Below, in pieces: positions 35,590 through 47,215 of a stretch of DNA of 64,000 nt. Position 1 is the stretch's first letter. Every line of letters starts with the position of its first letter. Made by a program: the position numbers and the translations under genes. Source of the DNA: Hypericum androsaemum. Lineage: Eukaryota; Streptophyta; Magnoliopsida; Malpighiales; Hypericaceae. The notes under the pieces were generated by a model. The model was not told the DNA's origin and made no database searches. It saw only the letters and a program-made list of their open reading frames with translations. The DNA is taken from NCBI GenBank assembly GCA_963995505.1, contig OZ023199.1:7249906-7313905 (forward strand). Reading direction: 5' to 3'.

Positions 35590-36020
35590 AAGAGGAAAGG
35601 GCGGATGTATATTGTGGAAAAAATCACCACCTGAGAGACCAAGGCGCTTCTCTATACAGGGGCTTCCCATAACTTCCTAGAAGTCAACAAAGCAGCATGG
35701 TTAGCCATATCTTATGAGAAGGAGAAGAGTTCATTGAAGATAGTGAATGCCAACACTATCCTGATCTTTAGAGTGGCGAAGGGTGTGAAGGTACATCTTA
35801 AAGATTAGAATGGAGAGGTAGACTTCTCGATGGTCACGATGGATGACTACCCGGTAATACTTGGTATCGAGTTTATGGACAAGGTTCAAATATTCTTGAT
35901 CCCCTTTACTAACTCGATAGTTATCGTAGTGGGCGAGAAGACTTGTATTGTGCTGATTGCGAGAGAGGGGAAGATGCCTTTAAAGGCCCTCTCTGCTATA
36001 CATGTCAAAAAACTGATGTA
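35590..36020 (+). pseudogene. Gypsy aspartic protease (active site lost)
   Basis: The active-site box reads YTGASHNF where the family has D-T-G-A. The nucleophilic Asp is replaced by Tyr, so it would be inactive even without the neighbouring stops. VTMDDYPVILGIEFMDK, the second conserved block, follows. Confidence 0.75.
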
Positions 36021-36169
36021 GAAGGAAGAGCCTACCTTTCTAGCCAATGTGTGGCTCCTTGAGGAGAAGAAAAAGCAAGTTGGCAAGGTCCCAGAGATGG
36101 TCGTGGGTGTCCTTGAGGAGTTTAAGGACCTGATGCCCGCAGAGCTCCCATAAAAGTCCTACCTAAGAG

Positions 36170-37474
36170 AGAGGTAGCTCACAAGATTGAGTTAGAGGCC
36201 AGTGCTAGGCCACCCATAGCAGGCTCTTACCATATGGTCCCACCGAAGTTGGAAAGTTATGGAGGCAGCTTAAAGAGTTACTAGACGTGGGGTTTATTTG
36301 ACCTTCAAAGGCCCCTTATAGTACACCGGTGCTATTCTAAAAGAAGTATCTTGGGTTGCTTTGATTGTGTGTTGACTACCTACTAGGCATTTTGATTGTG
36401 CGTTGACTACCTATTAGGCACTCAACAAGTTAACAGTGAAGAACAAGTACCATATCCGTCACATTTGTTTGACAAGTTAGGTGAAGCAAGGTGGTTCACC
36501 AAGTTAAACTTGAGGTCTGGATACTATCAAGTGCGCATTACCAAGGGAGATGAGGAGAAGACAGCTTGTGTCACGAGATATAGGTCGTCCGAGTTCATGG
36601 TTATGCCTTTTTATTTAACTAAATCCCCGCTACATTTTGTGTCACAATAAACAAGGTCTTGCGGCCCTTCCTTGATAAGTTTGTCATAGTATATTTGGAT
36701 GACATTGTGGTATATAGTAAGATTATGGAGGAGCATGTTGAGCATCTACGACAAGTCTTCCAGGCATTACGGGACAATGAGTATTATGTGAAGAGGGAGA
36801 AGTGCGCATTTGCATAAGAAGAGGTGCCCTTCTTAAGGCATATTATGGGGCATGGCCAAATTTGGATGGATCCAAGAGAGGTCAAGGCGATCCAAGCTTG
36901 GGAGCCACCCGCAAAGGTGATTGCACTTTGCTCATTCTTGAGGCTCGCTAATTATTATTAGAGATTTATCAATGGCTATCTGGCGATCACAACACCCTTG
37001 ACAAATCTCTTAAAGAAGGATCGCACGTGGAAATGGAGTAATGAGTGCCAATGGGCATTCAACAAGCTTAAGGAGGCAATAAACAAAGAATCGATGCTTG
37101 ACCTCCCCAATCACCGCAAGGCTTATGAGGTGTGCACAAATGCATCTAATTTTGTAATTGATGCAGGATGGCCATCTGATTACTTTTGAAAGCCACAATC
37201 TTAATGATTCCAAGCATCATTACACCATACAAGAGAAAGAGATGATCGTGGTGGTGCATTATCTTCGGACATGGAGACATTATCTTTGGGGCCGCGATTC
37301 ACGTTGAAGATGGATAACATCGCCACTAGCTACTTCTTGAAGCGAAAGAAGCTATTGTCAAAGCAAGCTAGGTGGCAAGACTTTCTCACCAAGTTTGACT
37401 TTAAGATGGAGTACAAGGTGGGTAAGGCAAAGATGGTGGCCAATGTACATAGTCATTTACTACAATGCGCATAA
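36170..37474 (+). pseudogene. Gypsy reverse transcriptase and RNase H (broken)
   Basis: The blocks are IELEASARPPIAG, LNLRSGYYQVRI, the catalytic VIVYLDDIVVYSK (about 36685-36720), HVEHLRQVFQALR, then RNase H starting VCTNASN (first Asp replaced by Asn) and ending NIATSYFLKRKK, KQARWQDFL and KAKMVANVHS (last Asp lost). A 34-base phrase ttgattgtgtgttgactacctactaggca is tandemly duplicated near 36360-36420. Many stops and shifts occur. Integrase sequence does not follow; only a short chromodomain-end-like stretch precedes the polypurine tract. Confidence 0.85.
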
Positions 37475-37834
37475 CCAAGGAGTGGGCTGCTATGCCTCCC
37501 CAAGTTTAGATACAAGATGGGCTACCTTATCCACTTCTCGATAGAGTTCATGTTCCGAGATGGGGTGACTTGCGAAGCAGAGATTACTTAGTTCGAGAAA
37601 GGCGGCAACATAACCAAGTCTGAAGGCGTGAAGAGGACGTCGCGAGATTAGGTGGGGGAGGATTTTCACAGGCCGACTTTGTGGAAGGCCCAACCCTGCC
37701 ATTGAGGGCCCAAGATCAAGATTACTCTAGAAACTTTCTAGGAGCTTCCATGTAAAAACCCTAGAGGCTTCCTCTGTTGAGTAGTTCATAGATGATAGAT
37801 GATAGATGGTAGTTAGAAGCTAGTATTTATTTTA

Positions 37835-38835
37835 GGAAAAAGTCCATTTTAGTACCCTGTGGTATCGTCAAAAATTACTTTAATACCATGTGGTAAAAAA
37901 CTCATCAATCGAGTCAAACCTCACCCAATTTACATCACTTAGGTCCATGGTAGCTGCCCAGACCCTTCTCGACCTGCCCAGACCTTGCCCGGTCATCTGG
38001 ACAGGCCACAACATCATTCGGTGATGACATGGCGCCACACAGACCTTCCCTCTTCCCCTCCCCCTCTCTCTTCTCTCTCTCTCTCTTCCCTTTCTCTCTT
38101 CTTATTTTTCTTCTTCCCCCAAAATCCGCCGGCGGGGATGAAACTGAGCTCTTCAAATAAGCTCCTCTAGCTATCGTAAGAGCTGAAGGTGGAGGCAGCT
38201 GCAAAGGCGAGGTATTTCTTGCAGGAGCTGAAGGCCGAGCTCTGATGGTTCTCATGGAGCCACGGTCATGCGTCCCGCGTGCTTTCAGACAATGGCCGCA
38301 GCGGCGATGCATCAGAGTCAATTACAGCTCTAGCAGCTCGCGCGCTGAGGAAGTAGCAGGCCCAGTTGGACCAGACTCGGTCCGATGCACTGAAAGCTCT
38401 TTGCGATTTGAGGTTTATAAGCGGGAATGGTAAAACTAACGGCGTTAATGGCTGGGACGAGGTTCAGAGGAATTTTGACATCCTCGCTAACGATGGTTAC
38501 CTTCACCACCCCGACTTCGCTTTGTGCATAGGTTTGCTCCATTAATGTGAGCTCTAATTTGGTGGGTGGATGAAGGGATAAAAGATTCGAAGGAAGAAGA
38601 AGAAGGGAGAGAGGAAAGAGGGAGAGAAGGGAGAGGGGGAGGGGAAGAGGGAAGGTCCGCGTGGTGCCACATCATCACCGAATGATGATGTGGCCTGTCC
38701 AGATGACTGGGCAAAGGTTCGGGCAGGACAGGAAGGGTTGGGACAGCTGCCCGTGGACCTAAGTGATATAAATTGGGTGAGTTTTGACTCGATTGATGGA
38801 TTTTTTACCTCAGGGTACTAAAATAGATTTTTTTC
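37835..38835. mobile_element. Mutator-like element (Pack-MULE type) of 1.0 kb
   Basis: The 9-bp target duplication tttatttta lies at 37826-37834 and 38836-38844. Long terminal inverted repeats of roughly 250-300 bases run from gg-aaaaagtccattttagtacc inward through catctggacaggccac to a CT-rich end, and the right end mirrors them. The left repeat has an extra ~30 bases (a partial self-duplication). The interior (about 38140-38570) is GC-richer and contains host gene sequence rather than transposase. Confidence 0.87.
38150..38545 (+). pseudogene. Captured respiratory burst oxidase (Rboh) N-terminal fragment
   Basis: In one plus-strand frame the interior reads KARYFLQELKAEL, stop, FSWSHGHASRVLS, ALAARALRK, stop, AQLDQTRSDALKALCDL, RFISGNGKTNG, WDEVQRNFDILANDGYL and HPDFALCIG. 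This order matches the NADPH_Ox domain of plant Rboh proteins (L-D-x-T-x-S-A-x-x-AL-x-x-L-x-FI and F-x-x-LA-x-DG-x-L-x-x-x-x-F-x-x-CIG). It covers only the region before the EF-hands and has two in-frame stops (TGA near 38242, TAG near 38353). The element apparently captured an exon; the fragment cannot make an oxidase. The assignment rests on motif recall, not a search. Confidence 0.7.
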
Positions 38836-39044
38836 TTTATTTTATGGATTCTTAAAGTTGTATAAATAGGGGTGTCACCCTCATTTGTAATCATCCAACA
38901 ATTTTGAGAGCATTAACACAACCGTTCTTTCACATATTATAGCATACTTATGTAGTGTTCTATCTCTCGAAGGGTTAAGTAGAGAGTGTTGGAGCGAGTG
39001 TGCCGCACAGTTTAGCTTGCAAGAGAGAATTTTAGCACGTGATA

Positions 39045-39442
39045 TTTGACTTTGATACTACTTATTGACAATTTTTTAAGAAGTAAATACAATCTACTGA
39101 GATAATTAAATATTGTGACTAAAAGGATCCGTCAAAATAAAATAACTCACCAAAAAATATCTGACAATTTTATTATCACTCACATCATAATATTTGCAGA
39201 ATGTTTTCTTTCCACGTCTCTCGGTGGAACTCTCCACTTTTATTTTCTAATTGCAAGGAATTTTTTTTTCACTCTGAAGGGATCCATATGCAGAAGCATT
39301 CTGATAGTCTTTTCTGCCTATTTATCTTGGTGACGACAACAAGATAAAAATTAAGTTGTTAATCCATATAGCAAGTAGGTGTAAATTTTTGGTAACCGTA
39401 AAGATGCCACAAACATCAACAATCAACTAGTCAAACGATCTT
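39045..39442 (-). other. Probable remnant of copia 5' leader and LTR
   Basis: 39048-39060 read on minus is tagtatcaaagtc, close to the initiator-tRNA primer site. That is what should precede the copia gag remnant on the far side of the gypsy element (28519). The remaining AT-rich sequence up to 39442 may be its LTR, but its other LTR was not found. Confidence 0.4.
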
Positions 39443-41112
39443 TTAAGAGTCGATTTTTGAGTCTATCTTGCAATAATAGGGAGTACTGGTATAATGTCGA
39501 ACCACAAGGAGCTGGTTAAAGACATCATGTGCGAGATGCGATTAAGATTAGGTTGATTAGTGTTTTATGAAAGGGTTGGGTGAAGAAGATAATGACATAG
39601 ATTAAGTTGAAAGGGTGTAAAGACAATTTAAAGGAAATTGGGCTAGGTTCTCTTCGTACATCCCTAAGCGATTGGTCTCTTTTGGGTTTTTATGTCTGTG
39701 GTGGGCCTAGGGGAACTAAGGCATGGCGCTTCACGACTAAATACTTCATGCCACAAAGAAAGTATTAGGGGGGTCCTAGCGAGAACATCAATCACACCCA
39801 ATGTTGTGTTGTCAACCTCACCTAGGTGTCGAAACCACCACTCTTGCCCTCCTAAACCTCACTCATTAATGCACCACCCTTGAGCCAACTACACACTACC
39901 TATGCACGACTAAGTCCATCAGATAATGCATAATCTAGCGGTTAGACTTTTCCATGCTCCCCTTCATGGCTAAGTACTTTAGGTCATACTATAATCGATT
40001 GGGAAGGACTGTAGGTCATTACTAGTGCTTCTCGCCCCTAGCTTCCAACGGAGGTCCGTTACCCAACGTATTACACTCTCTAATTGCTGCACACTCTAAA
40101 GGTTAAGCCCATTCGAAACCAAATATTTTGGGAGCACTAACGCACCTGACCCAAAAGGAAACTACTCATACATCATTATTTAATTAAAATAATAATGCAT
40201 GAAAGGGAACAAAGTCACAAGAGCAGAATTAAAGAGAAGGGATAGAGAATGCTCAATCGTGATGACATCATCATTTAATTAAAACAACAATGCATGAAAG
40301 GGAACAAAGTCACAAGAGCAGAATTAAAGAGAAGGGATAGAGAATACTTAATCGTGATGACGAGCCGCTCTACCCTCTCTCAGTATCCGCTCCTTGCTCC
40401 TTGAGCTCCTCCTAAAACAACTTAAAAATCCAAAGTTTTAGTTATATTGTAAAGGCTTACAAAATGAGGGGTTGAGGGGGGTCTCCCCCTCAACCCTAAA
40501 ATGAGGTGAAAATATTTGAAAATCCGTCAAAATCTCTATTTTTCCCAGGCAAAATTTGGCAAAAATTTCATCCAGGGCCAGTTTTGCCGTCTGGCAAGCT
40601 GAGCTGGCTGACAATTCTGGGTCTTGGGTGCCAACTGGTGGGTGCGAACTTCTGTCGGCAGCTTGGGCGCCGTCTGGTGAGCGATTCTATCGTTCAGCAG
40701 GTTCTTCGTGAAAAGCTCACCTTCAATCTCTCTAAACGTCGCTTGGCAGGCTGGGGGCACTGTCTGGTCAGACATAGAGGATTGAGGAAAATATAGATGA
40801 AGTCTCATGCCGTCCATTATGGGGATAACCACTCGACATGTTCCTACATGAGAGATGCCGATCGGTGTGAATTTTTCCGTGCAGCTTGATTTTGGCTGGC
40901 TATCTCTCGGCCTAACTCTTCCAACGCTCACCTCTTCTCACTTGATCCTCGCATCCCTACAAAATCCTCCTCCAAAAGACACGAAGATAAAAAGGTAAAA
41001 CCTTTTTAGGCAATGGAAGTAAGAATGGCGTAAAATGACTAAAAAAGAATCAAAAATGGGTCTAAATGACCCAAAAATGAGGTGACAAAGTGAACATTTC
41101 TTGCGCTCATCA
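39443..41112 (-). repeat. Athila-like LTR, minus strand (about 1670 bp)
   Basis: It is similar end to end to the solo LTR at 51133-52726: shared phrases cttgcaataatagggagta, cacccttgccctcctaa and tgaccc plus gctcatca. On minus it starts TGATGAGCGC, right after a polypurine tract (aagtgtggaggtg, 41113-41126). A 58-base segment (about catcatttaattaaaa to gaagggatagagaat) is tandemly repeated at 40178-40248 and 40266-40346. Confidence 0.8.
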
Positions 41113-42540
41113 CACCTCCACACTTGAATCTTTGCTTCTCCCTAAGCAAAAAACTCAAGCAAAACTTAAACACAAAAACAAGTAAGGCAAGAGTTGGCAC
41201 ACTCTTAGCGAAAAGAACACCCCATAATTTTGATCTCTTATCGCACTTCCGCCCCACAACCAAATAGTTTACTCCCTCGGGTGTAAAACATACGAACACG
41301 TAAGGACTACACCCTCAAAGATTTAAACAAGCTCTAACCCAGAGAGGGTGAGACTAGGGGGTTGACCACTCAGAGGATAGGGATTCATTTAAGCTCACTA
41401 TTTTAGTAGTCAACTTCCTATCACTCGCGAATATGTCTGGGGTCAAGAGATATCTGAATCCCACTCAGAGTCACCTCACATGAAATGGGTTATACGATCA
41501 AAGGAACCTTATCCTGGTTTGTAATGGGGTTAAGGTTTGGGTAAGGATAAAAATATTGGTTGTAGCTAAACCACCAAATCTGAGGTGCAAGTTACTCAAG
41601 TACTCTAAACCTCGTCAAGTCTACTTACTCACCCTAGCTCCAATATCGCTCAACCCATTGATCCCCAAGACCTATGGCCTCATAACACAAACATGCCTCT
41701 TATTTGGTTACCTTATTTTCATCACGACTTGCTCCTTTCTGAAACTTTCTTTTAATTTTTCCCCCTTTTTATATTTTCTTCTCTTTCTCTTCTCAGAACT
41801 TAACTTTATTCATTTCTTGGGATTTGGGCAAAGCTTGGTCTTTTAGTTTGGCCCTTTTTTACCCTATTCCTCCACGATCAAACCCAACAGATTGAACCTA
41901 CTCTTACCATGCTTCCTTTAGAAATAACCCTTTAAGATAAGACGTTTGTGCAACCTCGAATTAGATGTCAAAGGTGGGAGAAATTTGGAAAGTAGTTTAG
42001 CATGACAAGTGTGTATATGCAAAGAATGGCTAAGCTCAAAGGGCTTTAAAAAAAGGGAGAAGTAACGGGTTGGCTTTATGGCACTAGGCTCAAACTATTC
42101 AAAAATTATTCCTCGTCCTCTCGTAAGACACTCAGTCGAAAGATACGACAAGAGTGTTAATAGGATACCCCACTCATCTGGAACATATAAGCACCTCATG
42201 AACAAAAATTACAGATGAAAATCTTCTCCTTCGGCTCAAATCCTTTCATAAGGTTTCCACATCAACCTTACACGCTCACCCATCAGTGAGAGATTGCTAG
42301 CTGAAACCATCAAGGGTGTAGAAAATTTGTATTCATATGCCTTCACACCCTAGTAATGATCCATCAAAGGTATGGGGTTTAGCTTTTGACTAAAAATTAA
42401 AAATTAGGGGGGGTCCAATTTGCAAAAAATGTGCCAAAACTTGTCCTAAACAACTTGATCTAGACCTAAGAATGAAAGTTCCTACATGGAACAATGTACA
42501 AGGAGCACTAAAATTTTACATGATAAATTGCTCCTTCATA
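41113..42540 (-). other. Internal 3' region attached to the minus-strand LTR
   Basis: Non-coding. It carries the same 3' block as the element at 31 kb (gtaatggggttaa, tagctaaaccacc near 41525-41575). No gag, RT or integrase was seen, and no partner LTR. It ends where plus-strand integrase sequence of a related element begins. Confidence 0.55.
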
Positions 42541-42563
42541 GAAATTTAACTGTGGGCTAGAAG

Positions 42564-42797
42564 GTATTGCTTTTTAATTCACGATTAAAGCTTATGCCTG
42601 GTAAGCTTCGATCTCTATGGACTGGTCCGTTCATTGTGCTTCAAGTATTTCCTAATGGAGTTGTTAAAACTCAAGATTTGCATACAAACAAAATTCTTAC
42701 AATTAATGGACATCGTTTAAAATCTTTTGTTGAGAATTTTGTAGGAACTCTGGATGAGACTGTCAATCTCGTGCTACCAATTTATTTCACAGAATAA
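42564..42797 (+). pseudogene. Athila-type integrase C-terminal end
   Basis: The frame reads LLFNSRLKLMPGKLRSLWTG, PFIVLQVFPNG and TINGHRLKSF, the characteristic last segment of Athila/Tat-group integrases, and stops at 42795-42797. Upstream codons are lost at the junction with the opposite-strand element. Confidence 0.85.
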
Positions 42798-44540
42798 TCC
42801 TGAAGCATTGTCAAGCTATTGACGTTAAACAAGTATTTATGGAGACAACCCAATTTAGTTTTTCCTTTCTTATATTTTAGTAGTTTATTTTTAAATTTTC
42901 TTTGTTTAGGATCTAATCAATTTTTACAAAAAGAAAATAAACAATCGTGGCGAGCAACGCACCACGGGACAAAGTGCACAGGGGTTTTGGCAACTTCTCG
43001 TCTCGAAGAAAGATGCACGAAACGAGAATATCCAATTTTTGGCAATTTCTCAGCACGACAAAATTTTCACGGGACGAAGTGGACAGAGACACTTGTCTCT
43101 TCTCGCAGCGACGTCCCTTTCCCGCGCAAACCCAGCCGGTGACTTTTTTTTTTAACCAGCCGCTGACTTGATGCCCAAGCCGAAGAGATTTTTTCGGAGC
43201 CAAAATTTCTCTCCCCGTTTTCAGCGCCTGAGATTTTATTCCTAATTGGACTCCTTTTCTGGAATCTCACGATAATTGGAATCTTTGCTCTATTATTTGC
43301 TTAGTCTTTTTCTCCTGCTTGTTATGTCTTGTGTATTTTATTTTATTTTTTTTAGGTTCACCTATAATATGAGGACATGTTGTTCTAAGTATGGAGATGT
43401 AGGAGTTGTTGTTGTCAGTATGTTTGTCTTCTGTTTTGTGTCATGATTAAAATTAGCCTACACCACGAGGACATGTTGCTTTTTAAGTGTGAGGATGTGC
43501 CATTAGGTTGTCTAGTGTCATAAATATTGGTACTTGATCACTAAATTTTGACCACTCGCCAAATTTTTTTTGAAAGGTGAAAGACTAAGCCACACACATA
43601 GTGAGTAATTGAACCTGAACATGCATGATATGATTAGGTGGTGTACATGCCCCTTTTTTTAGCCGGGTGCTCCTGTACGGGCGTGACCATTAGAGATTTG
43701 ATGTGCGTACCTGTGAGATTTTGAGCCTTGGAGGGGAGACAACTGTCTCCATTTTATTCTTGAGATGACTTTCATGTCTAGTGCTTTCTGGGCCTTGTAT
43801 CAGTATCTTGTCAAGTCCTTGGTGGTGTATGGAAAGTGAGGGAGGATGATGGGGGCAAATTTTCTTGATTTATTCACCTCTGGCCTTTGAAGCTTCACCC
43901 GTATATTATCTGTTGCTTAACCCTTTGTGCCTAAGCCTTTTCATTGCTATTATTATTATGCCAATTATATGCTATATCCTATAATTATCGCACCCTTGAA
44001 TACCTGATTCGAGGAGAGCTGTTTGGAATAGAGAATTTTATGCTAGGATTATGCATATGTATGTTGTATGAGTTTGTGTTTTGAGCCGAAGGGTAATGTA
44101 TGCATTAGATGAGGTATTGGAGAATGGCCAAAATAGAGAAACCGTGGTTGTGCTCAGGAAGTTTGAAAAAAAAAATAGAAAAAAGAAAAAGAAGAAGGAA
44201 GTTGTCAATAAAGCATACCATGATTATGCTTGGTCAGTATTGAGGAAGTTAGTTGAGTTGGGTTGTGGAATTGGGAATTTTGAATTGTGAACGATAAATT
44301 CAGTAGGAATTTAGGAGGGTATGTGTATCATGATATATTTGTAATGCTCCTTGGATTGGGTTATGTAGCTACTTACCCAAATATTATCCCCTTTACCTTA
44401 ACTTCATTACAACCCGTGTAAGACCTCTTGATCTCTTATGACTATGCATCGTTGAGGCAGCGACGAGTAGAAAATACAAGTCTTTAGACCACTAGCATGG
44501 AAGGCGAGGGTAGGAAGTTGACCAACTAAAATTCAAAAGA
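42798..44540 (+). other. 3' untranslated region of the plus-strand Athila-type element
   Basis: The region includes the usual post-integrase phrase (gttaaacaagtatttatgg), two ggacatgtt plus aag-tgtg/atgg-ga-g motifs near 43370 and 43470, and a gagacaactgtctcc block at 43736-43750. It also has an inverted counterpart of the 31-kb and 41-kb 3' module (44310-44470). No envelope-like frame is supportable. The LTR that should follow is replaced by copia sequence. Confidence 0.55.
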
Positions 44541-44549
44541 GGTAAGGTA

Positions 44550-45310
44550 GACTAGTAGTAAGTGCAAGTTGTGGAAGAACTTGTATGGATTGAAGCAAGC
44601 TCCAAGGTAGTCGTATAAGAAGTTCAATAAATTCATATACGAGGTAGAGTTTGTGCGCTGTAAGACAGACCATTGTTGTTACTTTAAGAGGTTTGACAAT
44701 AGCTATATCATCCTCCTACTTTATGTTGATGACATGTTGATAGCAGGTTCAAGTGATGGATAAGTGAGCAAGGTGAAGAAGCAATTGTCTGAGAGGTTTG
44801 CTATGAAGAATTTGGGTGAGGCTAAGCAAATCCTAGGGATGTGGATTGAGCGAGATAAAGTAACAGGAGGCTGTTTTTCTCGCACGCTGACTACATGAAG
44901 AAAGTGTTGAGAGGTTCAGCATGCAGAATGCCAAGCCCATGAGTACACCCTTGGGTGGACACTTTAAACTTTGTAACAAGGATTTGCCTAAGAGTGAGGC
45001 GGAGAAGACTCATATGAAGAAGACTCCTTATGCATCAGTAGTGGAGAGCTTGATGTATGTTATGGTCTGCACAAGGCCAGAAATCGCACATGCGATGGGA
45101 GTGGTGAGCAGCTACATTAGCAAGTTGGGCAAACAATATTAATTGGCAATGAAGTAGATCCTAAGGTACTTGACAGGTACTACCGAGAAGGCCCTATGCT
45201 TTCAGGGTAGTGAAGTAAAGCTGATAGGATATATTAACGCGGACATAGAGTTCAGTGACTTGATGAGAGAAGGAGGACTACAGGGTATGTGTTCTCGTTG
45301 AGAGGGACAG
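44550..45310 (+). pseudogene. Copia reverse transcriptase / RNase H fragment
   Basis: The frame gives [13 protein letters not shown], then LLLYVDDMLIAGS (active-site box intact), MKNLGEAKQILGM, then after shifts NAKPMSTPLGGHFKL, TRPEIAHAMGVVSSY and ILRYLTGT. Stops interrupt it at least five times. It belongs to a different copia lineage from the 3.8-15.5 kb array (LIAGS versus LIMGS contexts). No LTRs are attached. Confidence 0.88.
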
Positions 45311-45399
45311 GGACCACGGACTAGGGGGTAATTTACTCTTTTTTAATTGATTGATTTGATTAACAATTTTATAGGGTTTATGTTTTTAAAATTTTCTTC

Positions 45400-46000
45400 T
45401 ATTGGTGATTGTAGTGGTTTTTCCCCTGGTTCAACGAGAGGTACTTTACGGTATTTGTCATTGACATTTCGAGTAAGGGGTGTTGCATCCTTGACAGCAA
45501 AAAAGTTGGTGATAAAAGGCGGATACTCTTGTTGAGTTAGGAAGAAGATAATTCGGCTTGCTAGTCCATATCTGAATAGCCTGCGAATATCCAAAGTGAT
45601 TTTTGGTATTTATGATTGCGGGGTTCTAAATAAAATTCGGAAGCAACGAGACAATGACAGTAGCAGGGTTTTTACCTGCCTCTTTAGTGCATACTACAAT
45701 TATTCATGGGTCAAATTCTGAATCGAAGAGATGCATGTGTCAAACTAGAATTCAGACTCATATATTAAGGATGTCAGGAAGAAGATATGTCTGGAGTTGA
45801 TACTACGCCGAGAAAATGTCCTTCTGCCATATACGTGGAAAAAGGTTACTGAATAATTAAAGTCGAGGAAGGGGAAGAAGAAGAAGAAGATACCGTATTT
45901 TCCCGAATTATATATTCCAGATGACTTTGATTTGAACTAATGAACATTTTATCCTTTTTTGGCATTCTATATTTGGCTGTATTTTTTTGTGTGTAATCAA
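45400..46000 (+). pseudogene. Ulp1-like protease C-terminal fragment, copy one
   Basis: Frames read WFNERYFTVFVIDISSKGC, CILDS, a gap, then RVFTCLFSAYYNYSW and DVRKKICLELILRRENVLL. This is the pattern of a C48 (Ulp1-like) fold: a W/F-T/V strand, V-I-D, then C-I-L-D-S, then the core helix with F-x-C-L-F. The catalytic His position reads Tyr and the usual D-C-G reads D-S-S, so the triad is lost. It is homologous to 50336-50870. Such genes travel with Mutator-like elements in plants. Family assignment is moderate. Confidence 0.5.
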
Positions 46001-46309
46001 GGCAGTGGATAATTAGTAGATGTTCCTTCCGTTCATTTTGAATGTGTAAGTGGATCCCTCTTTATGTTCAACAATTTTTATTCGTATTAGATCAGTTTAT
46101 GACTTTTTTGTGTAACCAGGTCATACCAATCTAAAAGGATATGTCATGCCTTTCTGTCTCTTGGGTTGCTGCCGTTTTGTTTATCCTTTGGTTTGTTGAC
46201 TTTTACAGTCATGCAAAATTCATAATATGAAGATACATAACTAATTAAACAAAGATATTGACTAGTTGTAACGTCCATGTCTTGGTGCTTTATTGCATAG
46301 CAGGTCATG

Positions 46310-46390
46310 CCATTTGTATATAACAGTTTATGCGATTTTATATATTAGGTCATGCCATTTTATATATTAGGTCATGCCATTTTATCTTGG
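46310..46390 (+). repeat. atgccattt minisatellite
   Basis: Four units of about 22 bases (aggtcatgccattttatata) occur. Confidence 0.75.
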
Positions 46391-47048
46391 GAGACTTTAT
46401 TATTGCAGGCTCTCTGAGAGTATTCTCAGTTTTTTCTATTCTATTGAAAAACCCTATAGCGAGAGAAATCGAAAGGATGCAAGAGAATAAGAGGAAAGAG
46501 AAAGAGAAAGAGACAGAGAGTGAGAAAGTAAGAGGAACGAGAAAAGGAAGAGGAAGAGAAAATACTATAGATCTCCGTGATTTTCCAAATCATGAATGGA
46601 AAACCTCTTCCATTCTTTATACAGCTGTTCTATTTCCGGAGCCGGAGAAACTAGTTCATGGTGGTTTTTGTTTTGATTTTTGATTTTTTTAATAACATTT
46701 TTAGGTTTTATGCACGAAAAACTTTCCTATTTTTAGGCTACTATTGATTATTGTTTATGATTTTAGAGATGTCCCTTTGGAGTAAACTCTCCTAAACCCT
46801 AACCCTAATTGAACCTAATTCCCCAATCCTTCATTCTTTTTGCGCCATTCCATGCGATAATTGGATTCTCTGTCTTCTTATTTTGTGTGATATGGTTAGA
46901 GAGGACTAATAAACTTGAGATCTCTGATTTTGTCGGTTCAGTAATGGGAGAAATAATGGAGAACGAGATCTACAAGGAGAAGCCTATCAATTATGAGGCG
47001 GAAGAAGAGGAAGAAGCAGACTCTGAAATCGATGAGGTGAATTGTTAA
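46330..47048 (+). other. Unassigned acidic/basic exon-like segments
   Basis: One frame (46330-46683) has a highly charged KEKEKETESEK stretch. A second (46809-47048) ends in an acidic tail (EEEEEADSEIDE) and stops just before a minisatellite block. They look like exons of a decayed gene upstream of the Ulp1-like locus, but no domain is recognised. Confidence 0.25.
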
Positions 47049-47089
47049 TTGAGCCTCAGATTATATTTGTTGTTTAGCCATTAATGCCA

Positions 47090-47215
47090 TTCAAACATAC
47101 TAGGTCATGCCTTTTGGTATAAGAGTTCATACCCTTTGGGAAGAATAGTTCATGCCCTTTGGGAATAAAAGGCTATGCCTTTGGGGATAATATGGCATAC
47201 CTTTTTTTAACATAA
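47090..47215 (+). repeat. atgcc-ttt minisatellite in a presumed intron
   Basis: About five units (tcatgccctttgggaataa-like) are followed by ttatgcag, a good 3' splice site, and then exon-like sequence. Confidence 0.7.

Larger units (their letters stand above)
28549..39044 (+). mobile_element. Degraded Ty3/gypsy element carrying two nested insertions
   Basis: The 5' LTR (28549-about 28958) and 3' LTR (about 37663-39044, split by a Mutator-like element) share sequence from caggccgactttgtgg to ttttagc. The element has a primer-binding site at 28962, gag, protease, reverse transcriptase and RNase H in the right order, and a polypurine tract (ggtgggggaggatt, 37651-37664). The integrase is missing between RNase H and the tract. 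Gag is split by the 5.4-kb element at 29523-34877. Its outer target duplication could not be resolved. Confidence 0.85.
37663..39044 (+). repeat. 3' LTR of the gypsy element, split by a Mutator-like element
   Basis: LTR sequence runs 37663-37834 and resumes at 38845. A TATA box (TATAAATA) lies at 38861-38868. The end near 39044 is where similarity to the 5' LTR stops. Confidence 0.75.
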
